Source of the DNA: Atopobium sp. ICM42b
GTDB taxonomy: Bacteria; Actinomycetota; Coriobacteriia; Coriobacteriales; Atopobiaceae
Direction: 5' to 3'
Assembly (NCBI GenBank): GCA_000564995.1
Contig: JDFH01000017.1
Location: 1 to 52,054, forward strand
DNA length: 52,054 bases
This document shows, piece after piece, positions 16,038 to 24,826 of this stretch. Each line of letters starts with the position of its first letter. The stretch's first letter is position 1. Both the position numbers and the translations under genes were made by a program. The notes beneath the pieces are model-generated. The model worked only from the letters and a program-made list of their open reading frames with translations, ran no database searches and was not told where the DNA came from.

Positions 16038-17717
16038 ATGGCAGAGTTTGTCTATCAGATGTACAAGGCTCGCAAAGCTGTCGGCGAAAAGGTCATCCTT
16101 GATGACGTCACCGTCGGCGTATACCCAGGCGCAAAAATCGGTGTTGTGGGTCCAAACGGAATGGGAAAGTCCACCTTGCTCAAGGTTATTGCCGGCATGG
16201 AGGACGTTTCTAACGGAGAGGCAAAGCTTACCCCAGGTTACACCGTTGGCCTGCTCCAGCAGGAGCCGCCGCTGGATGAGACCAAAACGGTCAAGGAGAA
16301 CATCGAGCTTGCCTTCGGTGACCTGCTTGCCAAGATCGCGCGCTTCAACGAGATTGGCGTTGAGATGGGCAATCCTGACGCCGATTTTGACGCGCTTATG
16401 TCAGAGATGGGCCAGCTCCAGACCGAGATCGACGCAGCTAACGGCTGGGATCTGGACAGCCAGCTCTCTCAGGCAATGGACGCGCTCCAGTGCCCTGATC
16501 CAGATTCTCCCGTCACTCATCTCTCTGGTGGCGAGAAACGCCGTGTAGCCCTGTGTCGTCTGCTTCTCGAGGCACCTGACCTGCTCCTTCTTGACGAGCC
16601 CACCAACCACCTTGACGCGGAGTCGGTGCTCTGGCTTGAGAAGTTCCTGCACGATTACCCCGGCGCCGTCATGGCCGTCACGCACGACCGCTACTTCCTC
16701 GACGACGTTGCCGAGTGGATCTGCGAGGTTGACCGCGGACAGCTCTATCCTTACGAGGGCAACTACTCAACCTACCTGGAGAACAAGGCCGCACGTCTCG
16801 AGGCTCAGAACCAGCAGGACGCCAAGCGCGCAAAGAAAATGCGTGCTGAGCTGGAGTGGGTTCGTTCGTCTCCTAAGGCTCGCCAGGCAAAAAACCGCGC
16901 GCGTCTTGACCGCTATGAGCAGATGGAAGCAGAGGCTCGTGCATCCAAGAAACTCGACTTCACCGAGATCCAGATTCCTGTGGGTCCGCGTCTGGGCCAG
17001 AAGGTCCTGGAGGCCGATCACATCCACAAGGCCTTTGGCGACCGCGTTCTTATCGACGACCTTTCGTTTAGCCTGCCAAGAAACGGCATTGTTGGCGTGA
17101 TTGGTCCCAACGGTGTTGGTAAATCCACGCTGTTCAAGGCTATTGTTGGCCAGGAGGAGCTCACTTCCGGTACGCTTGAGATTGGCGAGACGGTTCAAAT
17201 TTCTTACGTTGACCAGCTCAGGCAGGGAATCGATCCAGATAAGACTATCTGGGAGGTTGTCTCTGACGGCAATGATTTCATCAAGGTGGGAGATACGGAA
17301 ATTCCAAGCCGCGCCTATGTGGCCAGCTTCGGCTTTAAAGGACCTGACCAGCAGAAACGCGCTGGCGTCCTTTCTGGTGGCGAGAGGAACCGTCTAAACC
17401 TTGCCCTTACGCTTAAGCAGGGTGGAAACCTCCTGCTTCTGGACGAGCCTACCAACGACCTCGATATTGAGACGCTGGAAAGCCTTGAGGATGCACTTGA
17501 GCGCTTCCCAGGATGCTCGGTGGTAACCAGCCACGACCGTTGGTTCTTGGACCGCATTGCTACGCACATCCTTGCGTGGGAGGGCGACGACGAGAACCCA
17601 GGTAAGTGGTTCTGGTTTGAGGGTAACTTTGAGGCTTACCAGGCTAATCGTATCGAAAGACTTGGTCAGGAGGCTGCTCGTCCTCATCGCATTCACCGCA
17701 AGCTCACCCGCGACTAA
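16038..17717 (+). CDS. ettA: ABC-F protein EttA, energy-dependent translational throttle
   Basis: 559 residues, matching EttA length. Two ABC cassettes with no membrane domain: Walker A GPNGMGKSTLL (~40) and GPNGVGKSTLF (~358), signatures LSGGEKRRVALCRLL and LSGGERNRLNLALTL, Walker B LLLLDEPTNHLDAES and LLLLDEPTNDLDIET. The linker KAARLEAQNQQ to SPKARQAKNRARLDRYEQM is the ABC-F P-site tRNA interaction motif. EttA binds the ribosomal E site and gates entry to elongation according to ATP/ADP ratio. The product begins MAEFVYQMYKARKAVGEK, as in other EttA proteins. The ATG at 16038 follows AAGGAGGAG. Confidence 0.97.
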   Translation: MAEFVYQMYKARKAVGEKVILDDVTVGVYPGAKIGVVGPNGMGKSTLLKVIAGMEDVSNGEAKLTPGYTVGLLQQEPPLDETKTVKENIELAFGDLLAKIARFNEIGVEMGNPDADFDALMSEMGQLQTEIDAANGWDLDSQLSQAMDALQCPDPDSPVTHLSGGEKRRVALCRLLLEAPDLLLLDEPTNHLDAESVLWLEKFLHDYPGAVMAVTHDRYFLDDVAEWICEVDRGQLYPYEGNYSTYLENKAARLEAQNQQDAKRAKKMRAELEWVRSSPKARQAKNRARLDRYEQMEAEARASKKLDFTEIQIPVGPRLGQKVLEADHIHKAFGDRVLIDDLSFSLPRNGIVGVIGPNGVGKSTLFKAIVGQEELTSGTLEIGETVQISYVDQLRQGIDPDKTIWEVVSDGNDFIKVGDTEIPSRAYVASFGFKGPDQQKRAGVLSGGERNRLNLALTLKQGGNLLLLDEPTNDLDIETLESLEDALERFPGCSVVTSHDRWFLDRIATHILAWEGDDENPGKWFWFEGNFEAYQANRIERLGQEAARPHRIHRKLTRD

Positions 17718-17754
17718 CGTATAGGTGGCGCAAACGCAGCGCATTCAAATAGAA

Positions 17755-17779
17755 GATAAAAATAGTAACTATTTTTATC
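17755..17779. promoter_or_regulatory. perfect 12-bp-arm palindrome upstream of ferritin (probable metal-regulator operator)
   Basis: GATAAAAATAGT (17755-17766), one central A, then ACTATTTTTATC (17768-17779). The arms are perfectly complementary. It lies 108 bp before the ferritin start. Size and AT-rich form fit Fur-, PerR- or DtxR-family operators known to control iron-storage genes; the regulator is not in the window. Confidence 0.6.
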
Positions 17780-17830
17780 ATTAAGATTTTGTGCAATCTG
17801 TTTAAGAGACCAACAACTGGGTATCAAAAA

Positions 17831-17858
17831 TGAGAAGCCAAAGAGCTTCTCATTTTTT
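17831..17858 (+). terminator. terminator or attenuator in the ferritin leader
   Basis: TGAGAAGC (17831-17838) pairs with GCTTCTCA (17845-17852), followed by six T. It ends 29 bp before the ferritin ATG, too close for a promoter to fit after it. A ferritin transcript starting near the palindrome at 17755 must therefore cross it. It may also end ettA transcripts. Confidence 0.75.
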
Positions 17859-17887
17859 GAGAAAAAGTTATGAGGAAAGAGAAGAAC

Positions 17888-18403
17888 ATGGCACTTGACA
17901 CAAACGTTGGTAACATCCTTAATCTGCAGATCAACAAAGAGTTTTATTCCGCATATCTCTATCTGACTTTTGCAGATTTCTATGAGGAGCAGGGCCTGAA
18001 GGGCTTTGCAAACTGGTATGTTATCCAGTCTCAGGAAGAGCTTGCTCACGCACGTATTCTTCGTCGTTACCTACTTGATAACGATTGGACTCCAACCATG
18101 GAGGCAATCGCAAAGCCAGACCTTACCTTTACCAAGGTAGTTGAGCCAATCAAGGCAGCATACGAGCACGAGCAGTTCATTACCGCAAGCATTAACGAGT
18201 GCTATGCCGTTGCTCAGAAGGCAAACGATTTCCGCACTATGCAGCTACTTGACTGGTACGTTAAGGAGCAGGGCGAGGAAGAAGCAAATGCTTCCGATCT
18301 TCTCAAGGCAGTAGAGATCTTTGGTGGAGATCCAAAGAACCTGTATGACCTTGATCGCGAGAACGCTGCTCGCGTCTTTGTAGCACCTACTATGCCAATG
18401 TAA
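17888..18403 (+). CDS. ftnA: bacterial non-haem ferritin
   Basis: 171 residues, normal FtnA length. It oxidises Fe(II) and stores Fe(III) in a 24-subunit shell. Ferroxidase ligands are visible: Glu in INKEFYSAYLYL, the EELAHARI block (Glu and His), E in KAAYEHEQFITASINE and Q in WYVKEQGEEE. No haem Met pattern, so not bacterioferritin. The ATG at 17888 follows GAGGAAAGAGAAG; an in-frame ATG at 17870 sits before that site. Expression is probably iron-controlled through the palindrome at 17755. Confidence 0.95.
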   Translation: MALDTNVGNILNLQINKEFYSAYLYLTFADFYEEQGLKGFANWYVIQSQEELAHARILRRYLLDNDWTPTMEAIAKPDLTFTKVVEPIKAAYEHEQFITASINECYAVAQKANDFRTMQLLDWYVKEQGEEEANASDLLKAVEIFGGDPKNLYDLDRENAARVFVAPTMPM

Positions 18404-18405
18404 GT

Positions 18406-18503
18406 AGCAGCTTAAGCGCAGCTCGTTTGCGACAGCAGCTTAAGCGCGACCTGCACACGGGTGTGCGGCAGCTTGTACGCGTGGCTTGCTCGCAGCTTAA
18501 ACG
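18406..18503. repeat. four degenerate copies of GCAGCTTAAGCGC
   Basis: AGCAGCTTAAGCGC at 18406 and 18434, GGCAGCTTGTACGC at 18467 and CGCAGCTTAAACGC at 18490, spaced 24-33 bp. They fill the gap between the convergent ferritin and EamA genes. Role unknown. Confidence 0.55.
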
Positions 18504-19409
18504 CTACAGTGGAGTTTCAATAGCCTCTGATTTGTCCGAAGAGGCGCCTGATAGCTCAGCAAAGATGGCACCGCCTATGATGCAGGCGGTGCCTATTATT
18601 TTGAGAAGACCAAAGGGCTCGCCAAGGATAAGTGCCGAGAAAATAACTGCAGATAGTGGCTCAAGGTAGCCAAAGACTGCCACGCGCTGAACAGGAATCT
18701 TGGTAAGTTGTGGGAAATACAAAAATGATCCAAGGCCTGTGTTAAAGAGACCGATGGTCAGAACGGCCAGCCAGTTTACCGACGCTGGATTTGCGGGCAG
18801 TTCAATGCCATGGAATACAACAGTAACCAGAGCAACAATAGCGCAGCCAATGCCCAGTTGAATGCTGGTGCCTTCAATACCAGAAACACCTTTGAGCTGC
18901 CTGTTACAAATAACCATAACGGCATAAAGAACAGCAGAGAGAGCGCCTAGAAGAAGACCAACTGGCGAGAGGTTCAGTCCAACTCCATAGCCAATAATAA
19001 GGGCAGCTCCAATAACAACTACAAGAAATCCTAGTATCTTTTTAGCAGTGAGTTTCTCGCCAAATAAAAGGGGAGAGAGCGCCATTACAATAACGGGTCC
19101 GCAGTAGTACTCAAGCGTTGCAATACCAACGCCTACCAGGCGATACGCCTCAAAAAGAAAGGTCCACTGAAGACCCAAGGCAATGCCTGATCCAACGAGC
19201 GCCTGGAAGTCCTTGGGGTAGTTTTGAATGGTAAAAGCCTCTTTTTGTACAAGCTTAACCGCGAGCAAAAAGAGCGTGCCCAAAAGCATACGGAAGAAGA
19301 CAATTTGGTAGCTAGGAAGATTGATAAAGCTTGCAACGATTCCGTTAGAACCGCAGATGATAAGCGCAATTAGGTAGAGCACGGTAGGTTTAAATGTGGC
19401 GTCTCTCAT
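18504..19409 (-). CDS. EamA-type DMT-superfamily transporter
   Basis: 301 residues with ten predicted membrane segments in two EamA halves (first from VLYLIALIICGSNGIVASF, second from VGLLLGALSAVLYAVMVICN). Family members export or exchange metabolites, often amino acids or purines. Typical end-of-domain sequences are present (VATLEYYCGPVIVMALSPLLFGE-like and FGYLEPLSAVIFSALILGE). The ATG at 19409 is 3 bp after the asparaginase stop, so the two genes form an operon and an amino-acid-related substrate is plausible but unproven. Confidence 0.88.
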   Translation of the reverse strand: MRDATFKPTVLYLIALIICGSNGIVASFINLPSYQIVFFRMLLGTLFLLAVKLVQKEAFTIQNYPKDFQALVGSGIALGLQWTFLFEAYRLVGVGIATLEYYCGPVIVMALSPLLFGEKLTAKKILGFLVVVIGAALIIGYGVGLNLSPVGLLLGALSAVLYAVMVICNRQLKGVSGIEGTSIQLGIGCAIVALVTVVFHGIELPANPASVNWLAVLTIGLFNTGLGSFLYFPQLTKIPVQRVAVFGYLEPLSAVIFSALILGEPFGLLKIIGTACIIGGAIFAELSGASSDKSEAIETPL

Positions 19410-19412
19410 CGG

Positions 19413-20435
19413 CTACTCGCAAATTTCTGTATCCACGGACTGTGGAATTCTGTCGTTACAAATTACCTGGTAGAACAGGTTTTCTTGCTCTCGTTGATCG
19501 GAGGTCTGACCAAGCATCCACATAGTTTTTGCAACCAGAGCTTCGGTAGTCATATCGTCTCCAGAGAGAACGCCGGGCATATCTTGATAGGTTCTACCAA
19601 CTTCATATACACCCAGGTCAAGACCCTCTTCAGGAACTTGTGTGGTAATAACTACAGTGCGACCAGACGCAATCCAATCGGTGATAGCTTCTTCGTAAGA
19701 GCCGTCGTATGAGGGGATGCCACCAATACCAAAGGTTTCAAGCACAATAGCGTCGTAGTCATTCTTCAGAAGGTAGAAGATAGATGGATTAAGCTCGGGG
19801 GTCAGTTTAAGCACAATGACACGTGTATTAAGCGTTTCATAGGTGGTAAGACCGCCATCTACCTGCTCTTGATTTGGAGCACTACGAATAATCTTGTTGC
19901 CACGGATGTGGGCAAGCGGTGGATAATTCATGCTCGTAAATGCATTGAAGCTCAGGGTGCGCTGTTTATGAGCGCGGGTGCCGGCAATAACCTCGTTGCC
20001 AAAAACCACCACGACTCCGGCGCTTCTGTCGTCGAGCGCGTAGAGAACGGAGTGGTAGAGGTTAAGTTTGGCGTCGGTAAACGGATTTGCCATTGGCTGT
20101 TGAGAGCCTGTGAGCACAATGGGTTTCTCGCTATTTTGAATCAGGTAGGAGAGGGCAGCGGCGGTATATGCCATGGTATCGGTGCCGTGAAGGATAATAA
20201 AGCCGTCGTAGGCATCGTACGACTCAATAATGGCGTCTCTGATCTGGAGCCAATTTTGAGGGCGCATATTGGTGCTGTCGATATTCATGACTTGTTTGAA
20301 ATCAAATTCACAGAGGTCATGAACAAGAGGGACGTTGGCTAAAAGCTCTTCTCCTGAAAGTGAGGGAGCCAAGCCCGATTCAGTGGAAACAGAAGCAATA
20401 GTTCCTCCTGTTGCCATCAGTAAAAGTTTCTTCAC
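19413..20435 (-). CDS. ansA: L-asparaginase, type I
   Basis: 340 residues. It hydrolyses L-asparagine to aspartate and ammonia. The first catalytic Thr block is LLLMATGGTIAS at the N-terminus, the second is ILHGTDTMAYTA (Thr-Asp pair), followed by KPIVLTGSQQPMANPFTDAKLNL. There is no signal peptide, consistent with the cytoplasmic AnsA class. The GTG at 20435 (product MKKLLLMATGG) follows GGGGGA; the open frame continues almost 400 bp upstream without homologous sequence. Followed after 3 bp by the EamA transporter. Confidence 0.93.
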   Translation of the reverse strand: MKKLLLMATGGTIASVSTESGLAPSLSGEELLANVPLVHDLCEFDFKQVMNIDSTNMRPQNWLQIRDAIIESYDAYDGFIILHGTDTMAYTAAALSYLIQNSEKPIVLTGSQQPMANPFTDAKLNLYHSVLYALDDRSAGVVVVFGNEVIAGTRAHKQRTLSFNAFTSMNYPPLAHIRGNKIIRSAPNQEQVDGGLTTYETLNTRVIVLKLTPELNPSIFYLLKNDYDAIVLETFGIGGIPSYDGSYEEAITDWIASGRTVVITTQVPEEGLDLGVYEVGRTYQDMPGVLSGDDMTTEALVAKTMWMLGQTSDQREQENLFYQVICNDRIPQSVDTEICE

Positions 20436-20585
20436 ACGTCCCCCATGAACTCCAATTGTGCAGACTTTACAGAAAATAAGTCTGTATAGCGCTTTATTGT
20501 AACGGGATAGATGCTTTTCAAGGCGAGAAAAGCAAAGTCGGTGTATTCTTTTTTCGGTAAACGAATCTTTTAGCAAGGATTGTTG

Positions 20586-21059
20586 ATGGCAGAGAACAAC
20601 CTCTTTGGTTTTGGTAAGAAAAAGCGTCCAGCTCAGGTTCCACCTACTGTCTCTCGTAATGGGGAGTCTTCTACTTCTCCACGTGCGGTACGAGGTCGTC
20701 ACGCAGCTGTTGGAAGCCGTGCACAGGCGCAGCGTAGGATGACGCAAGATCGCCCAACAAATCCCGTTAACCATGCCCGTGCAGATGCCGCCCGTGCACG
20801 TGGTCGAGCAAGAACTGCTTACGGCAATCACTATGGCACGCTCAACCCCAGAGATGAAGCTCAGGCAGCATATGCGGCCAGGAGACGTCGTTCTTCTCGC
20901 ATGAGACTGGGTCGTGTGGCGCTGGCAGTATTGCTTGCAGCCATCATCTTGTGGGTAGTGTTTACACTGGTAAGTTCATGTAGCCCAGGAGGCGCTTTTG
21001 CGCATGCTCAGGCGCTTGATCCTACCGTTACCCTGGCTGGTTCCGTGAAGGTCGGATAG
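20586..21059 (+). CDS. hypothetical basic protein with one C-terminal membrane segment
   Basis: 157 residues, unrecognised. The N-terminal 105 residues are highly basic and disordered-looking (many Arg and Ala, e.g. ARADAARARGRARTAYG). One membrane helix (VALAVLLAAIILWVVFTLVSS) precedes a short tail. The topology suggests a cytoplasmic basic domain that may touch nucleic acid or anionic lipid. The ATG at 20586 has AAGGA upstream. Divergent from ansA. Function unknown. Confidence 0.7.
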   Translation: MAENNLFGFGKKKRPAQVPPTVSRNGESSTSPRAVRGRHAAVGSRAQAQRRMTQDRPTNPVNHARADAARARGRARTAYGNHYGTLNPRDEAQAAYAARRRRSSRMRLGRVALAVLLAAIILWVVFTLVSSCSPGGAFAHAQALDPTVTLAGSVKVG

Positions 21060-21106
21060 CCTTACGGGCTGCGACGCGTTTAGCATTTGTGGCTGGCGCG
21101 TGAGCT

Positions 21107-22069
21107 CTATTTTGGACTCTTACTTGTAGAGACGCGTGAGAAGTCCAAATTCAAATCAACTGAACCGGTAATACCGTCAACTTGTCCTGTTGAGGTGTAT
21201 TGCCATATCAAAAAGTTAAAGTTTACGTCTGGCTGATCAACGTATTGTGCCAGCCAAATGGGCTCGTCGAGTGAGACCAGGTCAAAGCGATTCAGATCAA
21301 CTTTGTTGCCATACACAATAACGCGGTATCCTGCTTCTTGAATGGTGGTGCAAAACGCGCGCGCAATTGCGTTAGTTTCTGCGGGGGAAAGGTTGTCGGC
21401 GCGACCGCTGTAATCGGGAGAAGGCTCCAGATCAAACGCAACAGGAAGAGCAAGCTTTGTAACTCCTGCTTCCCGTAACTGCTGCAGAACAAAAGCTGCC
21501 TCCTCGCGAGCTTCTTCCACGTTAATAGCCTGCGAGAAGAAGTACACACCTACATCAAGACCAGCGCTTTGCGCACCCTTTAGATTGGTCTCAAACAGCT
21601 CATCCGCGTGAATACTACCCTCGGTGGAGCCGCGGTAGCCAATGCGAAGCATGGCAAACTGAATGTTATCGGCAGCAACGGCCTCCCAGTCAATAAACCC
21701 CTGGTGAGAAGAGACGTCAACGCCCGTGCGTGTGAGCTCTTCTCCGTCCACCACATAATGCGCACGTCCCGTTGCATCATAGGTGAGGTTTTCCCACTCA
21801 TAGGGGACTTCGTTTTTGATGATCAGGTTGTTGTCAAAAGAGAGGGAGAAAAGTCCCTGGCACGATTGCAACAATGCCAGCACAAATACAATGGCCAGCG
21901 TAATGAGTCCCCAGGTAACAACAGGATTATTCTGGGAATTTTGCTCAAGTATATGCATCGCCCGCTGCTTACGTTTTGAAGCGTTTGCAGAAGCAGGTGT
22001 ATGTTTAGTTTTAGAACGAGTCGTAGAGTTTCTCGTTTTCTTGCTTTTATGTGAGCTCTTAAAAATCAC
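21107..22069 (-). CDS. membrane-anchored GH25 lysozyme-like muramidase
   Basis: 320 residues. Glycoside hydrolase family 25 cleaves the MurNAc-GlcNAc bond of peptidoglycan. Signature: GVDVSSHQGFIDWEAV (catalytic-site Asp), FAMLRIGYRG, VGVYFFSQA, LPVAFDLEPSP (DxE catalytic pair region), FLIWQYTSTGQVDGI and the final VDLNLDF. A basic N-terminus (about 38 residues rich in Lys, Ser, Thr) precedes one membrane helix (VVTWGLITLAIVFVLALLQS), so the enzyme is anchored outside the cell. The GTG start at 22069 overlaps the upstream TGA stop (GTGA), indicating translational coupling to the DUF1846 gene. Confidence 0.9.
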   Translation of the reverse strand: MIFKSSHKSKKTRNSTTRSKTKHTPASANASKRKQRAMHILEQNSQNNPVVTWGLITLAIVFVLALLQSCQGLFSLSFDNNLIIKNEVPYEWENLTYDATGRAHYVVDGEELTRTGVDVSSHQGFIDWEAVAADNIQFAMLRIGYRGSTEGSIHADELFETNLKGAQSAGLDVGVYFFSQAINVEEAREEAAFVLQQLREAGVTKLALPVAFDLEPSPDYSGRADNLSPAETNAIARAFCTTIQEAGYRVIVYGNKVDLNRFDLVSLDEPIWLAQYVDQPDVNFNFLIWQYTSTGQVDGITGSVDLNLDFSRVSTSKSPK

Positions 22070-23547
22070 TGGTGAAAGAATTGTCCTTGTTCAAAAATTG
22101 GCTCGCAACACACGTTAATGCCCAGCTTGTGATAGATGGACTCGTCATCGCTTGGAATAATTGACGAGAAATACGCGTCGCATCCACGGAGTAGTTGCGT
22201 GGCATCAACGGCTTTTCCGGCCAATGGGTTGGTAATTGAGCTGATAGAGAGCGCAATGAGCATCTCGTCGGCGCAGAGGCTGGTGCGAGCTAGCTTAAAG
22301 TTGTTCTCTTTTAGCGTGCAAATAGGCCTTAGGACCTCATCTGAGACAATAAACGTCTTCTTCTCAATACCAACTACGTATTTGAGGGCGTTGAGCAAAA
22401 GCGACGCTGGCGCACCTAAAAGCTCCGAAGTCTTGCCGGTAATAATGGTGCCGTCAGGCATAACCATAGCGCCCGCAAGCTTTCCTGTCTCTTCTGCTTT
22501 ATGCAAACAAGCTGCATGAGCTGGCGAGAAGTTCTGGTCAACGTTAACGTCTTTCATCAAGAGATTAATCTTTGTGAGTTCACGCTCACCCATGCCCGTA
22601 CGCTCGAGTTTCTCGGCAGCCCTAAACCACCTGCGTACAATCTCTGCCTTTGAAGCTTCTTGGCAAACCTCATCATCAATAATGCAGTTGCCAACCATAT
22701 TGACACCCATATCGGTTGGAGACTGATACGGGCTGGTACCTGCGATTTTCTCCATCATGGCTTTAAGCACAGGAAAAGCCTCAACGTCGCGGTTGTAGTT
22801 AACGGTAACTTTGCCGTGAGCCTCAAGGTGATATGGATCGATGATGTTGTTGTCGCCCAAATCTGCCGTGGCTGCCTCATAGGCAACGTTTACGGGATGC
22901 TTGAGCGGAAGGTTCCAAACAGGGAATGTCTCAAATTTTGCATAACCTGCGCGGACTCCACGCGCGTTCTCGTTGTAGAGCTGCGAGAGGCAGACAGCAA
23001 GCTTGCCTGAGCCAGGACCAGGTGCTGTCACAACAACCAGAGGATGCGTAGTCTTTACGTACTCGTTTTTACCGTAGCCCTCCGCCGAGACGATAAGGTC
23101 AATATTGGAGGGGTAGCCCTCAATGGGGTAGTGGCGGTACACGGCAATGCCCATGTTTTCTAGGCGCGCACGATAGGCCTTTGCCTTTGGCTGACCAGAG
23201 TACTGCGTAATGACAACGCCGCCAATGGCAAGGCCGCGAGCACGGAAGATGTCCATAAGCCTCAACACGTCATCGGCATAGGTAACGCCAATATCGCTTC
23301 TGCGCTTGCCGTTTTCAATGTCGTTTGCGTTGATGGCAAAGACAACCTCTGCCTCGTGAGCAAGCTGCTGAAGCATCTGAGCTTTTGCGTCTGGAGCAAA
23401 TCCAGGGAGGATGCGAGAAGCGTGGTTGTCGTCGAGCAGTTTACCGCCAAACTCAAGGTAGAGCTTGCCGCCAAATTCACTGATACGCTGGTGGATTCGA
23501 TCCGCCTGCATAGTGATGTACTTCTCGTTATCAAAGCCGATACGCAT
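22066..23547 (-). CDS. DUF1846 (UPF0371) family protein
   Basis: 493 residues, the usual family length. Recognised from the N-terminus MRIGFDNEKYITMQADRIHQ and the blocks FGGKLLDDNHASRILPGF, VVVTAPGPGSGKLAVCLSQLY and PTDMGVNMVGNCI. The P-loop-like GPGSGK suggests nucleotide or phosphate binding. The biochemical role of the family is not established to my knowledge. The ATG at 23547 follows CAGGAGGA. Overlaps the GH25 gene by 4 bp at its end. Confidence 0.9.
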   Translation of the reverse strand: MRIGFDNEKYITMQADRIHQRISEFGGKLYLEFGGKLLDDNHASRILPGFAPDAKAQMLQQLAHEAEVVFAINANDIENGKRRSDIGVTYADDVLRLMDIFRARGLAIGGVVITQYSGQPKAKAYRARLENMGIAVYRHYPIEGYPSNIDLIVSAEGYGKNEYVKTTHPLVVVTAPGPGSGKLAVCLSQLYNENARGVRAGYAKFETFPVWNLPLKHPVNVAYEAATADLGDNNIIDPYHLEAHGKVTVNYNRDVEAFPVLKAMMEKIAGTSPYQSPTDMGVNMVGNCIIDDEVCQEASKAEIVRRWFRAAEKLERTGMGERELTKINLLMKDVNVDQNFSPAHAACLHKAEETGKLAGAMVMPDGTIITGKTSELLGAPASLLLNALKYVVGIEKKTFIVSDEVLRPICTLKENNFKLARTSLCADEMLIALSISSITNPLAGKAVDATQLLRGCDAYFSSIIPSDDESIYHKLGINVCCEPIFEQGQFFHQ

Positions 23548-23651
23548 GCGTCCTCCTGCCAAGATTTACTGTAGAAATTGTATCATCAAGCGCAGACTTC
23601 CTATACGCTATAAGCTATACAGAAAACAAATAAACAACCAAGGAGTTGTGT

Positions 23652-24101
23652 ATGGATAGCAAGTTTTCACAAACACCTTCTCGTGGCGAGAAGTTCAAAG
23701 AGCTGGCACTGAGTGCCTTGCGTGCATTTGGTTATGGTTGTCTTACAGCAGCTGGAATGAGTGCTGTTATCTTCGCATTTGCGTACTTTACCAGCGGTAT
23801 GGATATGTTTACGGGCATCGACTGGGTGCGCCGTGTTATGTACGTCATTTCTTCTTTGGGAATTATTGCTTGCGGCGTTGGTCTGCTCTTTAGCGGAAAA
23901 GAGTACGAGGACCGCCAGATGGGCTTTACGCGCGATATTGATGACCCCATCAGCCTTAAAGAAGGAAAGCTTGATCCTCGTATTTCAAAAATCGAGACCA
24001 ATCACCTTTCTTGGCAAGCAGCAATTCTTTATGCCTCAATTGGTATGTTTGTAGTTACCACTATCTTTGACGAGGTTATGAGCCACACCTTCTTGATGTA
24101 G
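23652..24101 (+). CDS. hypothetical membrane protein, three segments
   Basis: 149 residues, unrecognised. Predicted membrane helices at about 27-48 (GCLTAAGMSAVIFAFAYF), 62-83 (VMYVISSLGIIACGVGLLF) and near the C-terminus (AAILYASIGMFVVTTIF). A charged loop of about 40 residues (GKEYEDRQMGFTRDIDDP) lies between the second and third. The ATG at 23652 follows AAGGAG. Monocistronic between divergent and convergent neighbours. No function can be assigned. Confidence 0.75.
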   Translation: MDSKFSQTPSRGEKFKELALSALRAFGYGCLTAAGMSAVIFAFAYFTSGMDMFTGIDWVRRVMYVISSLGIIACGVGLLFSGKEYEDRQMGFTRDIDDPISLKEGKLDPRISKIETNHLSWQAAILYASIGMFVVTTIFDEVMSHTFLM

Positions 24102-24168
24102 GTATCCTCGTCTGGACAGAGACAACTTACTAGGACAGTGGTGGCTTGCTAGTACGGAGGTAGAGCGC

Positions 24169-24609
24169 CTAGTATAAAGGCAGCTCGCCCGTTAACGGAT
24201 CAATATCTTCTGCAGCCAGTGGCTCAAATGCCAGGCAGGTAAATGTTGGTTCTCCATGGAACTCGGTAAAGCCCGCGTCCCTAATAAGGGCCACGACAAA
24301 ACCACGAGCTTTTCCCTCGACAGCAAGCTCAAGCAACGCTTCTTCAGAATCAACATAGACACATACCTTTGCAACGCCAGCATCAAACCAGTTAGTGATT
24401 GCAGAGGTATCTTCGTCAGCATGGTCCAAATAGACCCAATTCTGATCATCGGTAACACGAACCTGATCAAGTCGACGCTCTTTTGCAAGTGCCATCAGCG
24501 TGGCTTCAACACATGCATGGCTTGCCTGAGCGGCAATTTTACCTTTTCGCATCTTAAGATCGCGACGAATAACAATCATTTGTTTTGATTTATATGAAGA
24601 ACTTGGCAT
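24169..24609 (-). CDS. archaeal/eukaryotic-type peptidyl-tRNA hydrolase (Pth2 family)
   Basis: 146 residues. Pth2 releases tRNA from stalled peptidyl-tRNA; it is unrelated to bacterial Pth. Motifs: QMIVIRRDLKMRKGKIAAQASHA (N-terminal strand and Lys/Ala-rich helix), KVCVYVDSEEALLELA, VVALIRDAGFTEF and a terminal IDPLTGELPLY matching the family end (D-x-TG-x-L). The canonical G/N positions in the last block deviate slightly (HGEPTFTCLAFEP). The ATG at 24609 follows GAAAGG. Whether the cell also has ordinary pth cannot be seen here. Confidence 0.88.
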   Translation of the reverse strand: MPSSSYKSKQMIVIRRDLKMRKGKIAAQASHACVEATLMALAKERRLDQVRVTDDQNWVYLDHADEDTSAITNWFDAGVAKVCVYVDSEEALLELAVEGKARGFVVALIRDAGFTEFHGEPTFTCLAFEPLAAEDIDPLTGELPLY

Positions 24610-24826
24610 GAAAAACCTTTCTAGAAACTGAGTGCTAAGTGTACCATTCACGGCTTTCCGATTTTTGTCGCAAGTAAATCTCGAAGGATCAAAAAGGCTC
24701 TCTAAAACCAAGAGCGGCGAGAAGAACGTTGAATGTTCAGCTTGTTACATCAATAAGTTAAATAACGGCACCTGTGTAGAAAGTTGATTCTTGTTCATGC
24801 TGCTAAGGTTGACTGAGGAGGTGTCT

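Noticed and set aside
15856..16548. 230-codon frame running through the tandem repeat into ettA
   Set aside because: Crosses repeats and overlaps ettA in another frame; no ribosome site.
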